Of a stretch of 64,000 nucleotides of DNA, positions 16,849 through 25,260 are shown in pieces. The position numbers and the translations under genes were made by a program. The DNA lies in NCBI GenBank assembly GCA_903887775.1, contig CAISRB010000027.1:114757-178756 (forward strand). The letters run 5' to 3'. The stretch's first letter is position 1; each line of letters begins with the position of its first letter. This DNA is from an uncultured Bacteroidales bacterium. Lineage in GTDB: Bacteria; Bacteroidota; Bacteroidia; Bacteroidales; FEN-979. Below the pieces are notes generated by a model, which searched no databases, was not told the origin of the DNA, and saw only the letters and a program-made list of their open reading frames with translations.

Positions 16849-17607
16849 ATGAAAAAGATAGCCTACCTGATCTTTCTGCTGACCGCTATTCCCTGTTTGA
16901 ACCAGGCCCAGGAATCGTTTCACAATTACAGCGATTCTGTTCCTGATAACGTATTGTTTGAACGGCAGTGGAGCCTTGGTGCACTGCTTCATTCGAACGG
17001 CTGGGGTCTGAAATTCAGGAAAGGTTACAACCTTACCGCTCTCAAGCAGTTCATGTGGGAACTCGAGTGGTCAACTTACAAATCAGCGAAGGAAATCAGG
17101 GTGGTCAACCCCTATTATTCCGATTCCAGACCGTATTTTTTCGGCAAACTCAATTATGTTTCTTTCCTGAGAGGAGGCGTGGGCGTGAATTACATCTTTA
17201 ACCGTAAACCATATTGGGGAGGTGTTCAGGTAAGCGGACTATTTTACGGCGGATTAAGTATCGGAATAACGAAACCTGCCTATGTTTTTGTAGCCTATCA
17301 AACCACTGGAACGAACTACGAATTGCGTGAGGAGCGTTATACTGCCGATATCAACCCCGATTACATATATGGACGCGGTTCATTTCTGGCGGGCATACTT
17401 GAGCTTAATTTCTTCCCCGGGCTTTATACAAAAACCGGCCTGGATTTCGAATTCGGAAGCCAGAATAAAATGATCTCATCCCTTGAAGTCGGTGCAACCC
17501 TTGACTTCAGTCCTATAGGCATCGCAATTATGGCCCTCAATCCGAAGCAGAATTTTTTCCTCACGGTCTATTTGAGCGTGATGTTCGGGAAGAGGTACAA
17601 CCGGTAA
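16849..17607 (+). CDS. outer-membrane-like protein of unknown function
   Basis: A 252-residue protein with a signal peptide (MKKIAYLIFLLTAIPCLNQA, cleavage before QESF). The mature part alternates aromatic and small residues in short strands (WSLGALLHSNGWGLKFRKGY, WGGVQVSGLFYGGLSIG, FLTVYLSVMFGKRYN), which suggests an eight-stranded or similar outer-membrane beta-barrel. It ends RYNR, without the terminal Phe typical of many barrels. I do not recognise the family beyond hypothetical Bacteroidota proteins. Its 3' end abuts the hsdM relic on the opposite strand. Confidence 0.6.
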   Translation: MKKIAYLIFLLTAIPCLNQAQESFHNYSDSVPDNVLFERQWSLGALLHSNGWGLKFRKGYNLTALKQFMWELEWSTYKSAKEIRVVNPYYSDSRPYFFGKLNYVSFLRGGVGVNYIFNRKPYWGGVQVSGLFYGGLSIGITKPAYVFVAYQTTGTNYELREERYTADINPDYIYGRGSFLAGILELNFFPGLYTKTGLDFEFGSQNKMISSLEVGATLDFSPIGIAIMALNPKQNFFLTVYLSVMFGKRYNR

Positions 17608-17763
17608 CCGTAATCCGATCTTGTATTCAGTGGCATCGGCTTTCTCGGCCTTGAATTTCTTCAGGTAGGTGAACAGCTTCTGATCAACGAAGTCCAGTTC
17701 ACTGCTGCAGCCGGCGTCTTTGTGCAGGATGTCATCGATGTTCTTAAAAGTTTGTTCAAACAT
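17608..17763 (-). pseudogene. relic of a type I restriction-modification methylase (hsdM)
   Basis: Reading the minus strand from ATG at 17763 gives MFEQTFKNIDDILHKDAGC then SSELDFVDQ. This is nearly the standard N-terminus of a group of type I modification (N6-adenine methylase) subunits. Where a full protein continues with a TSWxLFLKYL segment, this one jumps to KLFTYLKKFKAEKADATEYKIG, which resembles a stretch further inside those proteins. It then runs antisense into the neighbouring gene. So it seems to be about 50 codons left after internal and 3' deletion. No hsdS, hsdR or catalytic NPPY/F motif remains in the window. Confidence 0.65.
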
Positions 17764-17876
17764 TAAAGGGAAGTAATGGCGTTAAATATTTTCCGGCTAA
17801 TATACCTGTTCTTATAAAAGTAAAAATAAATTAACAAAAACATATCACGTTTTCATCTTCCCCGATTAGTTTTTCT

Positions 17877-17884
17877 TATATTTG
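17877..17884 (+). promoter_or_regulatory. TAnnTTTG promoter for the methyltransferase
   Basis: TATATTTG, 77 bases ahead of the methyltransferase start. The 17764-17961 gap holds nothing else I recognise. Confidence 0.45.
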
Positions 17885-17961
17885 TCATATGATGACCACT
17901 ATAGAGAAATGAAATACCTCCTTGAAATTAATGCAATTAATGAACTTCATTCCGGAATCTG

Positions 17962-18801
17962 ATGATAAAAAGTAGGGTCAGCGCCACATTTCAGGACGCA
18001 GGCGCCCTGTACGATTATATGGGCCGAGCACCCCTTGAATATGACGCCCGTGATAATGTCTCTCTCGTTAATTTGGGTTATTGGATCGGGCTTAGCTCAT
18101 TTGCCAAAGGGCATTTGTCCCGTTCGAATCATGCTCTTTTTTATTTGGTCTGTAAAAACGCCTGGTTGTCGGAGATAGATGAATTCGTGGCAGATATTGG
18201 CTGCGGATTCGGAGATGTTGCAGTTCTCTGCGCAAAAAATTTCAATTGTCCCAACGTTATCGGCATAAATATTTCGCAGTATCAGATTGACCGATCAATA
18301 GAAAAAGTTGCACTTCACAACCTGCAACACCGGGTCACAATAAAAAACATGTCGGCAACAGATCTTCAACTTGCTGATAACTCTGTTGATAAAATGATTT
18401 GCACTGAAGCCGCTTTTCATTTTGATTCAAGAGCTGATTTCTTCAGGGAAGCATACCGGACACTGAAACGAGGCGGTATTTTATCACTGGCCGATATGGT
18501 GTATAATCAGCCCCGAAATGCATTGGAAAAAATCATCTTACCACGGTTGCAGGATGGCTTGTTTATCCCTTCTGCTAACATATATGGTATGGCTGAATAC
18601 ATTGGGAAGATCATGGAAGCCGGTTTTGAAATTATTGAGGCTAAAAACATTACTTCGCATGTAAGGCCTTATTTTCGCAGGTGGGCTATTTCACATCCTG
18701 TCAATCTTGTCATAAATCGTAAAATAAGCTGGATAATTTCAACCATTGGTTTCCTTGTTTATCCCTGGGAATACATGTACCTAGTGGCAAAAAAGCCATA
18801 G
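17962..18801 (+). CDS. class I SAM-dependent methyltransferase
   Basis: A 279-residue protein with the Rossmann-type SAM motif VADIGCGFGDVAVL (residues 77-89). Motif II follows (NVIGINISQYQIDRSIEK), then the MSATDLQLADNSVDKMICTEAAFHF region and the post-motif LKRGGILSLADMV. The layout resembles small-molecule (sugar, polyketide or sterol-like) methyltransferases with a lid inserted late, and a C-terminal helix region ends in FLVYPWEYMYLVAKKP. The target atom and substrate cannot be inferred. The gene stands alone between its own promoter and a hairpin. Confidence 0.85.
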   Translation: MIKSRVSATFQDAGALYDYMGRAPLEYDARDNVSLVNLGYWIGLSSFAKGHLSRSNHALFYLVCKNAWLSEIDEFVADIGCGFGDVAVLCAKNFNCPNVIGINISQYQIDRSIEKVALHNLQHRVTIKNMSATDLQLADNSVDKMICTEAAFHFDSRADFFREAYRTLKRGGILSLADMVYNQPRNALEKIILPRLQDGLFIPSANIYGMAEYIGKIMEAGFEIIEAKNITSHVRPYFRRWAISHPVNLVINRKISWIISTIGFLVYPWEYMYLVAKKP

Positions 18802-18908
18802 CCTTTCATACAGAAATTATGGCGGATGAAATTAAGGACAAGGGGTTTATGTAAAAAATGGACAATGCTCATTATCCATTGATAAGAGGTCTGAAATAAT
18901 TTCCAACG

Positions 18909-18935
18909 AACTTGTTTGATGCTAACAAACAAGTT
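18909..18935. terminator. 10-bp perfect hairpin between convergent genes
   Basis: AACTTGTTTG (18909-18918) and CAAACAAGTT (18926-18935) form a perfect stem with a 7-base loop. It sits between the convergent methyltransferase and birA genes, so it may be a bidirectional terminator. It is AT-rich and lacks a long T run. The rest of 18802-19038 shows nothing else. Confidence 0.45.
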
Positions 18936-19038
18936 TGTCCATTTGTATCAAACAATGCTGTTCTGATTAGAAAAGAGGACCTGCGGGTTATTTGATCAGG
19001 CCTGTGTGGAAGTGGATTGAGTTTTGCTGATGTCAGCC

Positions 19039-19827
19039 TTAAAGTGATTTTTTAAGCAACTTTTCATTTATCCATATTTCACCATGATTGAACATTTTCA
19101 AACCTCCATCCGCAGTCAGAACACATAACCTTCCAATATCATCAACCCCCTGGATGCGGCCGGTAAATGAGGATCCGCCTGTAGTGAATTCAAGGTCACG
19201 CCCGCTGCCGTAAAGCTTTGAATTATAATCAGCATCGATTGACTGGAATTCATGGTTCCTAAGCCGGGAATATTCGTTTTCGAGGTTCCTGCAAACCTTG
19301 TCAAGCATTTCCCTGATGTCATAATCATTTCCCGTAAGTTGCTTCAGTGATACCGGGTTGGGAAGGCTGGCCGGAAATTCCAGCTGGTTAATATTGATGC
19401 CGATACCAATTATGGAATTTTTTACGGATGAACCGATCAAAGTGTGTTCTATTAAAATCCCTGCGATTTTATGGTCAGCGGCATAAATGTCATTAGGCCA
19501 TTTGATCGAAGCCGGCAGGTCGCCGGGCAAGGCATTCCTGACGGTATTCAATACTGCAAGGGCAACCGCTTTATTCAGGCTGAACAGTTTTTCGGGCGGG
19601 ATAAACAATGGCTCAAGGATAAGGCTGAAGGTCAGGTTCATCCCGGCTTGTGAATGCCAGCTATTTTCCCCCTGTCCCCTGCCTGAAGCCTGATCAGCTG
19701 CCCGGACTACGGTTCCTTCCCCGGCCCGGATTATTGTACCTTCCCCGGCAAGCGATTCCTTTAACAGTCGCTGGGCATATGCATTGGTGGAATCGACACG
19801 GTCAAGATATATGAAATCAAACTTCAT
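19039..19827 (-). CDS. birA: biotin--[acetyl-CoA-carboxylase] ligase
   Basis: A 262-residue protein. It activates biotin with ATP and attaches it to the carboxylase carrier lysine. Family motifs: DSTNAYAQRLL near the N-terminus, the biotin/ATP loop ASGRGQGENSWHS (GRGR-type, here GRGQG), KWPNDIYAADHKIAGILIE with the conserved WPND and the active lysine, and IIGIGININQ. A C-terminal SH3-like domain covers about 205-262. There is no N-terminal DNA-binding domain, so it is not a repressor. An 8-residue tandem duplication (AGEGTIIR, AGEGTVVR) precedes the GRG loop. Confidence 0.93.
   Translation of the reverse strand: MKFDFIYLDRVDSTNAYAQRLLKESLAGEGTIIRAGEGTVVRAADQASGRGQGENSWHSQAGMNLTFSLILEPLFIPPEKLFSLNKAVALAVLNTVRNALPGDLPASIKWPNDIYAADHKIAGILIEHTLIGSSVKNSIIGIGININQLEFPASLPNPVSLKQLTGNDYDIREMLDKVCRNLENEYSRLRNHEFQSIDADYNSKLYGSGRDLEFTTGGSSFTGRIQGVDDIGRLCVLTADGGLKMFNHGEIWINEKLLKKSL
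19702..19749. repeat. 24-bp in-frame tandem duplication inside birA
   Basis: Two adjacent 24-base units (19702-19725 and 19726-19749) differ at a few positions and encode AGEGTVVR and AGEGTIIR. The normal family has a single EGTVV-type segment here. Confidence 0.8.
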
Positions 19828-19846
19828 TACACCTGGATTTCGTCTG

Positions 19847-19854
19847 CAAACATA
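19847..19854 (-). promoter_or_regulatory. TAnnTTTG promoter element for birA
   Basis: Read on the minus strand this is TATGTTTG, 20 bases ahead of the birA start codon at 19827. Confidence 0.5.
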
Positions 19855-19914
19855 AAGATTATTGATCTAAAGATATCACTTCCGGCTGATTGACGGATTA
19901 AGGGTAAAGTCAAT

Positions 19915-20613
19915 ATGGATAATTATGTAAACCACATCCCTATCAGCAAATGGGCCGAAGACGACAGGCCAAGGGAAAAACTTGAAATGAAAGGGCGGCA
20001 TGCACTGAGCGATACTGAACTGCTGGCTATTCTAATCAGCACAGGTACAAGGCATGGATCGGCCGTTGATCTTTCGAAGAACATCCTGCAGAAAGCCGGG
20101 AATAATCTCATCGAATTATCAAAGATGTGCCTGAGTGACCTGCTGAAAGAGAAAGGTATAGGCAAGGCGAAAGCCCTGACCATTATGGCTGCGCTCGAAC
20201 TGGGGCGACGCAGGAACGAAGCCGGGGCCGTGAGCCTCGACAAGATCACCCAAAGCAGGCAGGCATATGAGATCTTCAGCAGCCTGATGGGAGACCACCT
20301 TTACGAACAGTTCTGGATGCTGTTGCTGAACCGGGGCAACAAACTTTTGCGAAAGATCCAGATCAGCGAAGGAGGCATCTCGGGCACTGTGGTCGATCCG
20401 AAGAAGATATTCAACATCGTTCTGGAGTTTCACGCTTCTTCAATCATTATTGGGCACAACCATCCCTCGGGGAACCTCGAGCCCAGTGAGGCTGATAAAA
20501 AGCTTACCCGTAAGATCAGGGATGCAGGCTTACTTCTTGATATCGATGTGCTGGACCATATCATAGTGGGTGAGGACAACTATTACAGTTTTGCGGACCA
20601 GGGGGGGATGTAG
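19915..20613 (+). CDS. radC: RadC-family JAMM protein
   Basis: A 232-residue protein. The N-terminal part contains a helix-hairpin-helix region (SDLLKEKGIGKAKALTIMAALELGRR, about 71-98). The C-terminal JAB/MPN domain (about 105-232) carries the metal-binding motif IIGHNHPSGNLEPSEAD, with HxHPSG near residues 181-186 and the Asp about ten residues on. RadC was once assigned to DNA repair; that role has been questioned, and the JAMM site suggests a metal-dependent hydrolase. Start MDNYVNHIPISKWAEDDRPREKL is typical. The gene ends beside a GCGAAAA repeat array. Confidence 0.93.
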   Translation: MDNYVNHIPISKWAEDDRPREKLEMKGRHALSDTELLAILISTGTRHGSAVDLSKNILQKAGNNLIELSKMCLSDLLKEKGIGKAKALTIMAALELGRRRNEAGAVSLDKITQSRQAYEIFSSLMGDHLYEQFWMLLLNRGNKLLRKIQISEGGISGTVVDPKKIFNIVLEFHASSIIIGHNHPSGNLEPSEADKKLTRKIRDAGLLLDIDVLDHIIVGEDNYYSFADQGGM

Positions 20614-20727
20614 GTGAAAAAGCGAAAAGCGAAAAAGAAAAATTCTTCCACTTTTCCTACCACTAATACCCAATGTTTAGTTTATGTTTCGCTTTTCGCT
20701 TTTCGCCTTTCGCTTTTTACTTTTCAC
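20614..20727. repeat. inverted pair of GCGAAAA heptamer arrays
   Basis: The left arm carries GCGAAAA words (about 20617-20640). The right arm carries the complement, TTTCGCT/TTTCGCC words (about 20685-20725). The arms sit between convergent radC and polysaccharide deacetylase genes and could fold into a long stem. The right arm includes the stop codon of the deacetylase gene. Confidence 0.75.
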
Positions 20728-21337
20728 TGATCCCCTCAAACCTATACCCCTTGCTAAGGGCATGCTCAATGAACCTCGGCAGCGCAAACAGCATTTTCTC
20801 CCTAGCCTTTATGGAGTCATGGAAGACGATAATAGCGCCGGGTTCGAGATTATCCGTCGCGTTACGCAGGCATTGTTCAGGGCTTACGGCATGGTGGTAA
20901 TCCATTGTGAGGACCGTCCAGAGTATGAAGCGGAAATCATTTTTGAGAATGAAGTATTCCCCGGGTGTGAATCTGCCATGGGGTGGTCTGAACAGCTTGC
21001 TGTCGAAAAAATCCCGGCATTTCATTACATTGTTATAATAGCTTCCAGGCGACGTTTTCCATCCACTAAGGTGGTTGAATGAATGGTTCCCGACGGCATG
21101 CCCATCCGCAGTAATCCGATTAAAAATATCCTTATGCTTTCGTACATTATCGCCTACACAAAAGAATGTGGCTTTGACATTGTGTTTTTTCAGTAATTCC
21201 AGCACCTCAGGGGTGGCTTCGGGCACAGGCCCGTCGTCGAATGTGAGAAAGGCTTTCTTTTCCAGCCCGGGCACACGGCAGAGAAGGTATTTAGGGCTTA
21301 GCGCCCTGTAGAACCAGGGTGGTCTTACGGCGTACAT
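20717..21337 (-). CDS. polysaccharide deacetylase (carbohydrate esterase 4)
   Basis: A 206-residue NodB-homology protein. Motif 1 is FLTFDDGPVPEATPEVLELL, with the catalytic base and metal Asp pair. Motif 2 is VGNHSFNHLSGW (HSxxH, two metal His). RPPHGRFTP follows as motif 3 and FHDS is the C-terminal His motif. It should remove N-acetyl groups from an amino sugar polymer, most plausibly peptidoglycan or a surface glycan. No signal peptide is evident. The last residues (ISEK, stop) are encoded at the edge of the GCGAAAA array. It follows the DUF2723 gene after 3 bases, so the two are probably co-transcribed. Confidence 0.9.
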   Translation of the reverse strand: MYAVRPPWFYRALSPKYLLCRVPGLEKKAFLTFDDGPVPEATPEVLELLKKHNVKATFFCVGDNVRKHKDIFNRITADGHAVGNHSFNHLSGWKTSPGSYYNNVMKCRDFFDSKLFRPPHGRFTPGEYFILKNDFRFILWTVLTMDYHHAVSPEQCLRNATDNLEPGAIIVFHDSIKAREKMLFALPRFIEHALSKGYRFEGISEK

Positions 21338-21340
21338 AAT

Positions 21341-24300
21341 CTATTCGGGCCTGTAGACTTTAGTAACGTACAGGTCATAGTATTTCGTGAGGTTCTGATC
21401 GGCCAGTTTGGCAAGGTTTTCCTGGTTTGCACCTTTCGTGCAGACTCCGATTTTCTGAAGAGTGAACAAGGCTTCCTGCATAGGGACTTCCATCTCTCTC
21501 AAATCCTTGTCGGGAAATGAGAAATAATAGGCCAGTTTCAAGCTGGAAGAGTTGATCAGTTTTTCCGCGATCTGGTTGGCCTTCTGAACTTCGCCCAGCT
21601 TGTAAAACCCGTCAGCGAAAGAAACCGTGAAGTAATCGTAGGGGACTGTGTTATCAGGTATTTCAGAAAGACAACGTTCGATCACTTTGCGTGCAGAATC
21701 TTTTTTGTTTTCAGAAATGAGGGCTGCTGCAAGCCGGGCAAAAACAGACCGGATATTCATGACCATGCGCATATTATTTTCATCGAGATAAACTTTGGGA
21801 TTGTTCATCCCCCCGAACCTGAACTTATTCATGAGGTTATCGTACATCACGGGGGTATTCACATCACCCGTTTCCTGATCTGCCTTTATGGCCCTCACCG
21901 GTAAGAGGCGAAAGGCCAGTCCTTCCTGGTGCAGGTATTTTTCCAGGCCGATATAGGTTTCCTGTCCCGTGGTAGCTACAAAGTAAACCGGGCGTTTCCA
22001 GTTATTCGTTGCGAGCAGGTCGAGTATCATCAGGCTGGCCTTTTCAATTCCTTCCCGCCTGATCTCCCATTTCAGGTTTTCTATCCTGCCCGCATACTTT
22101 GCAGGGACAGCCCCGCTTCTGAGCAGCTCAGCCGAATCGGAAGGAAGAGTGAATTTCCGTGAAGGAAAAAAATCAATGTTCCCCGGACCACCGTCAGGGC
22201 TCATTTTAAGACGGCTTTCATCCGTATTAATGATCTGTATTAACTGGCGGATGTCAATATACTGATCTTTAAACGATGGGTCTTCAAGCAAGTATGTTAC
22301 ATCATGGTTCCCCTGGTGGTATTGCGCCCATGCCATCGAAAAAGGTACCGGGTCGGAATCGTAAGCCTTACGCTTCATCTGATCGATATACCAGTCCATA
22401 TTCAGCAGGCTCAGGTTGACAACCCTGACATCGGTCCGTATGCCCTCAACTTCCTGGGCATACCATACAGGGAAAGTATCATTGTCGCCATTGGTGAAAA
22501 GGATTGCATTCGGAGCGCAGGAGTTCAGGTAATCCTCAGCCATTGCGAGCGCGGTAAAACGGCCCGAACGGTCATGATCGTCCCATCCCTGCTGAGCCAT
22601 CACCCCTACCGTGATCAGGCCCAAAACAAACGAAAGGATCAGGGCCATGTTGGCTTTCATCCATTTGCCCAGCATCTCTGCCAGAAAAACTACGCCAAAA
22701 CCTATCCATATTGCGAAGGCATAGAATGATCCTGCATAGGCATAATCCCTTTCCCTGGGCTGGGGTGAATACTGGTTGAGATAAACCAGTATGGCAATTC
22801 CGGTCATCAGGAAGAGCAACCCGACAATGATGAACGCCTTGTAATCTTTTTTTAACGTAAAATACATGCCCAGAAGCCCGAACAACAGCGGAAGGAAATA
22901 AAAACTGTTATCGGCTTTGTTTTTACGACTTTCAGGGATATCCTGGTTGCCCAGCCTCCAGCGGTCGATGAATGTAATGCCGCTTTTCCAGTTCCCTTCT
23001 ATTTTGCTGCCCATTCCCTGGATGTCGTTCTGCTTCCCGGCGAAATTCCACATAAAATAGCGAACGTACATATGAATGAACTGGTAGTTCCACATGAAGG
23101 CAAGATTATCGCTGAATTTAGGTTTCATGAGGGTTTCAGTACGATCTCCAACCTGCACCTGTACTGGGACTCCCTGTACATTGCCCCATTTGATGTATTC
23201 TTTTGCATGCCGGGCTTCCCGGTTTGACCACATCCTTGGGAAAATGGTGGTAAAACCAGGGTCATACACAGGTTCAACCTTTTCTTTTTTATCAGAGATC
23301 TCGTAACGGCCGGTTTTCTTATTCTTCGTATAAACCGGGTTTCCGTTGGCATGGCCGGTCACCGGCGCATTATAATACGGACCACTCAGGATTGGCCAGT
23401 CGCCATATTGCTCCCGGTTAAGGTAAGCAAGCAGGTACATCGCATTCTCTGGGTTGTTCTCATCAATCGGAGTATCGGCATTACTGCGGATAACGAGCAT
23501 AAAAAATGACGAATAGCCTATCAGTATAAAAGAAAATGCCAGCAGAACGGCATTTAATGCCGGTTTCATTTTTCCGGAAGTATAACGCAGGCCGACGACA
23601 ATAGCGGTGATCAGAACTACAAAGAAAATAATGGTGCCGATGTTGAACGGCAGCCTGATTGTGTTTACAGAAACGAATTCAAACCATGCGGCAAGTTTGA
23701 GAACCCCGGGTATGATCACCGACATTACAATTCCAAGGATGAGTATTGAAACCCCAAGGGCAAGCAAAGTTCCTTTCCAGTTTGGTTCCTTGTATTTTTT
23801 AAAGTACCATATCATGGTCATCGCCGGGATCGTGAGCAGGTTCAGCAAGTGAACGCCTATTGACAGGCCTACCAGGTAGGCTATCAGGATAAGCCAGCGG
23901 TAATTGTGGGTTTCGCCGGCATGCTCCTCCCATTTCAGCATAGCCCAGAATACTATGGCAGTAAAGAACGACGACATGGCATAGACCTCGCCTTCCACAG
24001 CCGAAAACCAGAATGAATCGGTGAATGTATAAGCCAGGGAACCAATTAATCCGGCAGCAAAAATCAGGTGCATTTTAGCTTTGTTCATTTCTTCATTACG
24101 CAGCAGGATCTTCTTTGCAAGCATCGTGATACTCCAGAAAAGGAAAAGGATCGTCAATCCGCTCGATAAGGCGCTCATTGTGTTGACCATCCTTGCGACC
24201 TTGCTGACATCACCTAAAGCAAACAGGGAAAAGAACCTGCCTATCATCTGGAAAAGAGGAGCGCCGGGAGCATGGCCCACCTCGAGCTTATAGCTTGTCG

Positions 24301-24421
24301 ATATGTATTCACCGCAATCCCAATAGCTCATAGTTGGCTCTGAAGTAAGGATGTACACGGCGGAGGCAATTACGAAAACCATCCAGCCAAGGATGTTGTT
24401 AAGTCGCTTGTATTGTTGCAT
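21341..24421 (-). CDS. DUF2723 family polytopic membrane protein
   Basis: A protein of 1026 residues from the ATG at 24421. The longer reading to 24511 would run through the divergent promoter and into the gpmA side, so I reject those 30 residues. The start [56 protein letters not shown] is diagnostic of DUF2723, related to the TMEM260 type of O-mannosyltransferase. About 11-13 membrane segments lie in the first ~620 residues, and a soluble region with TPR-like helices occupies the C-terminal third. The acidic WDCGEY motif in the first loop resembles GT-C catalytic loops, so a lipid-linked sugar transferase role is possible. The function remains unproven for the bacterial family. Confidence 0.85.
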   Translation of the reverse strand: MQQYKRLNNILGWMVFVIASAVYILTSEPTMSYWDCGEYISTSYKLEVGHAPGAPLFQMIGRFFSLFALGDVSKVARMVNTMSALSSGLTILFLFWSITMLAKKILLRNEEMNKAKMHLIFAAGLIGSLAYTFTDSFWFSAVEGEVYAMSSFFTAIVFWAMLKWEEHAGETHNYRWLILIAYLVGLSIGVHLLNLLTIPAMTMIWYFKKYKEPNWKGTLLALGVSILILGIVMSVIIPGVLKLAAWFEFVSVNTIRLPFNIGTIIFFVVLITAIVVGLRYTSGKMKPALNAVLLAFSFILIGYSSFFMLVIRSNADTPIDENNPENAMYLLAYLNREQYGDWPILSGPYYNAPVTGHANGNPVYTKNKKTGRYEISDKKEKVEPVYDPGFTTIFPRMWSNREARHAKEYIKWGNVQGVPVQVQVGDRTETLMKPKFSDNLAFMWNYQFIHMYVRYFMWNFAGKQNDIQGMGSKIEGNWKSGITFIDRWRLGNQDIPESRKNKADNSFYFLPLLFGLLGMYFTLKKDYKAFIIVGLLFLMTGIAILVYLNQYSPQPRERDYAYAGSFYAFAIWIGFGVVFLAEMLGKWMKANMALILSFVLGLITVGVMAQQGWDDHDRSGRFTALAMAEDYLNSCAPNAILFTNGDNDTFPVWYAQEVEGIRTDVRVVNLSLLNMDWYIDQMKRKAYDSDPVPFSMAWAQYHQGNHDVTYLLEDPSFKDQYIDIRQLIQIINTDESRLKMSPDGGPGNIDFFPSRKFTLPSDSAELLRSGAVPAKYAGRIENLKWEIRREGIEKASLMILDLLATNNWKRPVYFVATTGQETYIGLEKYLHQEGLAFRLLPVRAIKADQETGDVNTPVMYDNLMNKFRFGGMNNPKVYLDENNMRMVMNIRSVFARLAAALISENKKDSARKVIERCLSEIPDNTVPYDYFTVSFADGFYKLGEVQKANQIAEKLINSSSLKLAYYFSFPDKDLREMEVPMQEALFTLQKIGVCTKGANQENLAKLADQNLTKYYDLYVTKVYRPE

Positions 24422-24441
24422 AATGAGAATCTTCAATGGCT

Positions 24442-24449
24442 CAAAGGTA
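24442..24449 (-). promoter_or_regulatory. TAnnTTTG promoter for the DUF2723 gene
   Basis: On the minus strand TACCTTTG, 20 bases ahead of the start at 24421. It supports the shorter start. Confidence 0.55.
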
Positions 24450-24470
24450 TCAAAAATGCGGATTATTTTA

Positions 24471-24478
24471 TACTTTTG
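24471..24478 (+). promoter_or_regulatory. TAnnTTTG promoter for gpmA
   Basis: TACTTTTG, 25 bases ahead of the gpmA start at 24504. It is back to back with the DUF2723 promoter. Confidence 0.55.
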
Positions 24479-24503
24479 CAGTGTAAACCAATCTAAACCC
24501 ACG

Positions 24504-25250
24504 ATGAACAAACTCGTATTAATCCGTCACGGCGAAAGCATTTGGAACAAGGAAAACCGTTTTACCGGATGGACCGATGTAGACCTGTCAGAACGCGGTA
24601 TCAGGGAAGCGACCGAAGCCGGGCAAACTCTGAAGAAAGAAGGGTTCAATTTCAAGATCGCTTATACCTCTTATCTTACCCGTGCCCTGCGCACCCTCTG
24701 GCTGATCCAGGAACAGATGGATTTGTTATGGATCCCGGTTTACAAGACCTGGAGGCTTAACGAAAAGCATTACGGCATCCTGCAGGGGCTTAACAAAGCC
24801 GAGATGGTCGAAAAATACGGAGACCAGCAGGTGCTGATGTGGAGAAGAAGTTACGATGTGCCTCCTCCTCCCCTGCCCGAAGACGACCCCCGCCATCCGA
24901 AACATGATCCCCGTTACCGTGACCTCGATCCAAAAGACATTCCGGCCACTGAAGCGCTCAAAAATACTGTTGAGAGAATAGTCCCCTACTGGAAAGATGA
25001 AATGGAGCCTAATCTTATAGTTCACAAGGAAGTTTTGGTGGCGGCTCACGGCAACAGCCTTCGCGGGATCGTGAAATACCTTAAGAATATCTCCGATGAG
25101 GATATCATCGGGCTTAATCTGCCTACAGGTATACCTTATGTGTTCGAATTCGACGATAACATGAACCTGGAAAAAGATTACTTCCTCGGCGATCCGGAAG
25201 TCATTAAAAAGCTGATGGAAGAAGTCGCCAACCAGGGCAAGAAAAAGTAG
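24504..25250 (+). CDS. gpmA: 2,3-bisphosphoglycerate-dependent phosphoglycerate mutase
   Basis: A protein of 248 residues from the ATG at 24504, exactly the family length; an upstream in-frame start at 24351 would cross both promoters. It interconverts 3- and 2-phosphoglycerate in glycolysis. LIRHGES (residues 6-12) holds the phosphorylated His 9. [28 protein letters not shown] and [15 protein letters not shown] (second catalytic His) complete the active site. The insert [13 protein letters not shown] is typical of the dependent class. Confidence 0.96.
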   Translation: MNKLVLIRHGESIWNKENRFTGWTDVDLSERGIREATEAGQTLKKEGFNFKIAYTSYLTRALRTLWLIQEQMDLLWIPVYKTWRLNEKHYGILQGLNKAEMVEKYGDQQVLMWRRSYDVPPPPLPEDDPRHPKHDPRYRDLDPKDIPATEALKNTVERIVPYWKDEMEPNLIVHKEVLVAAHGNSLRGIVKYLKNISDEDIIGLNLPTGIPYVFEFDDNMNLEKDYFLGDPEVIKKLMEEVANQGKKK

Positions 25251-25260
25251 AACTGCTTAA

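Noticed and set aside
24422..24511. Thirty extra N-terminal residues on the DUF2723 protein
   Set aside because: They cover both divergent promoter elements, and the family start motif begins at the ATG at 24421.
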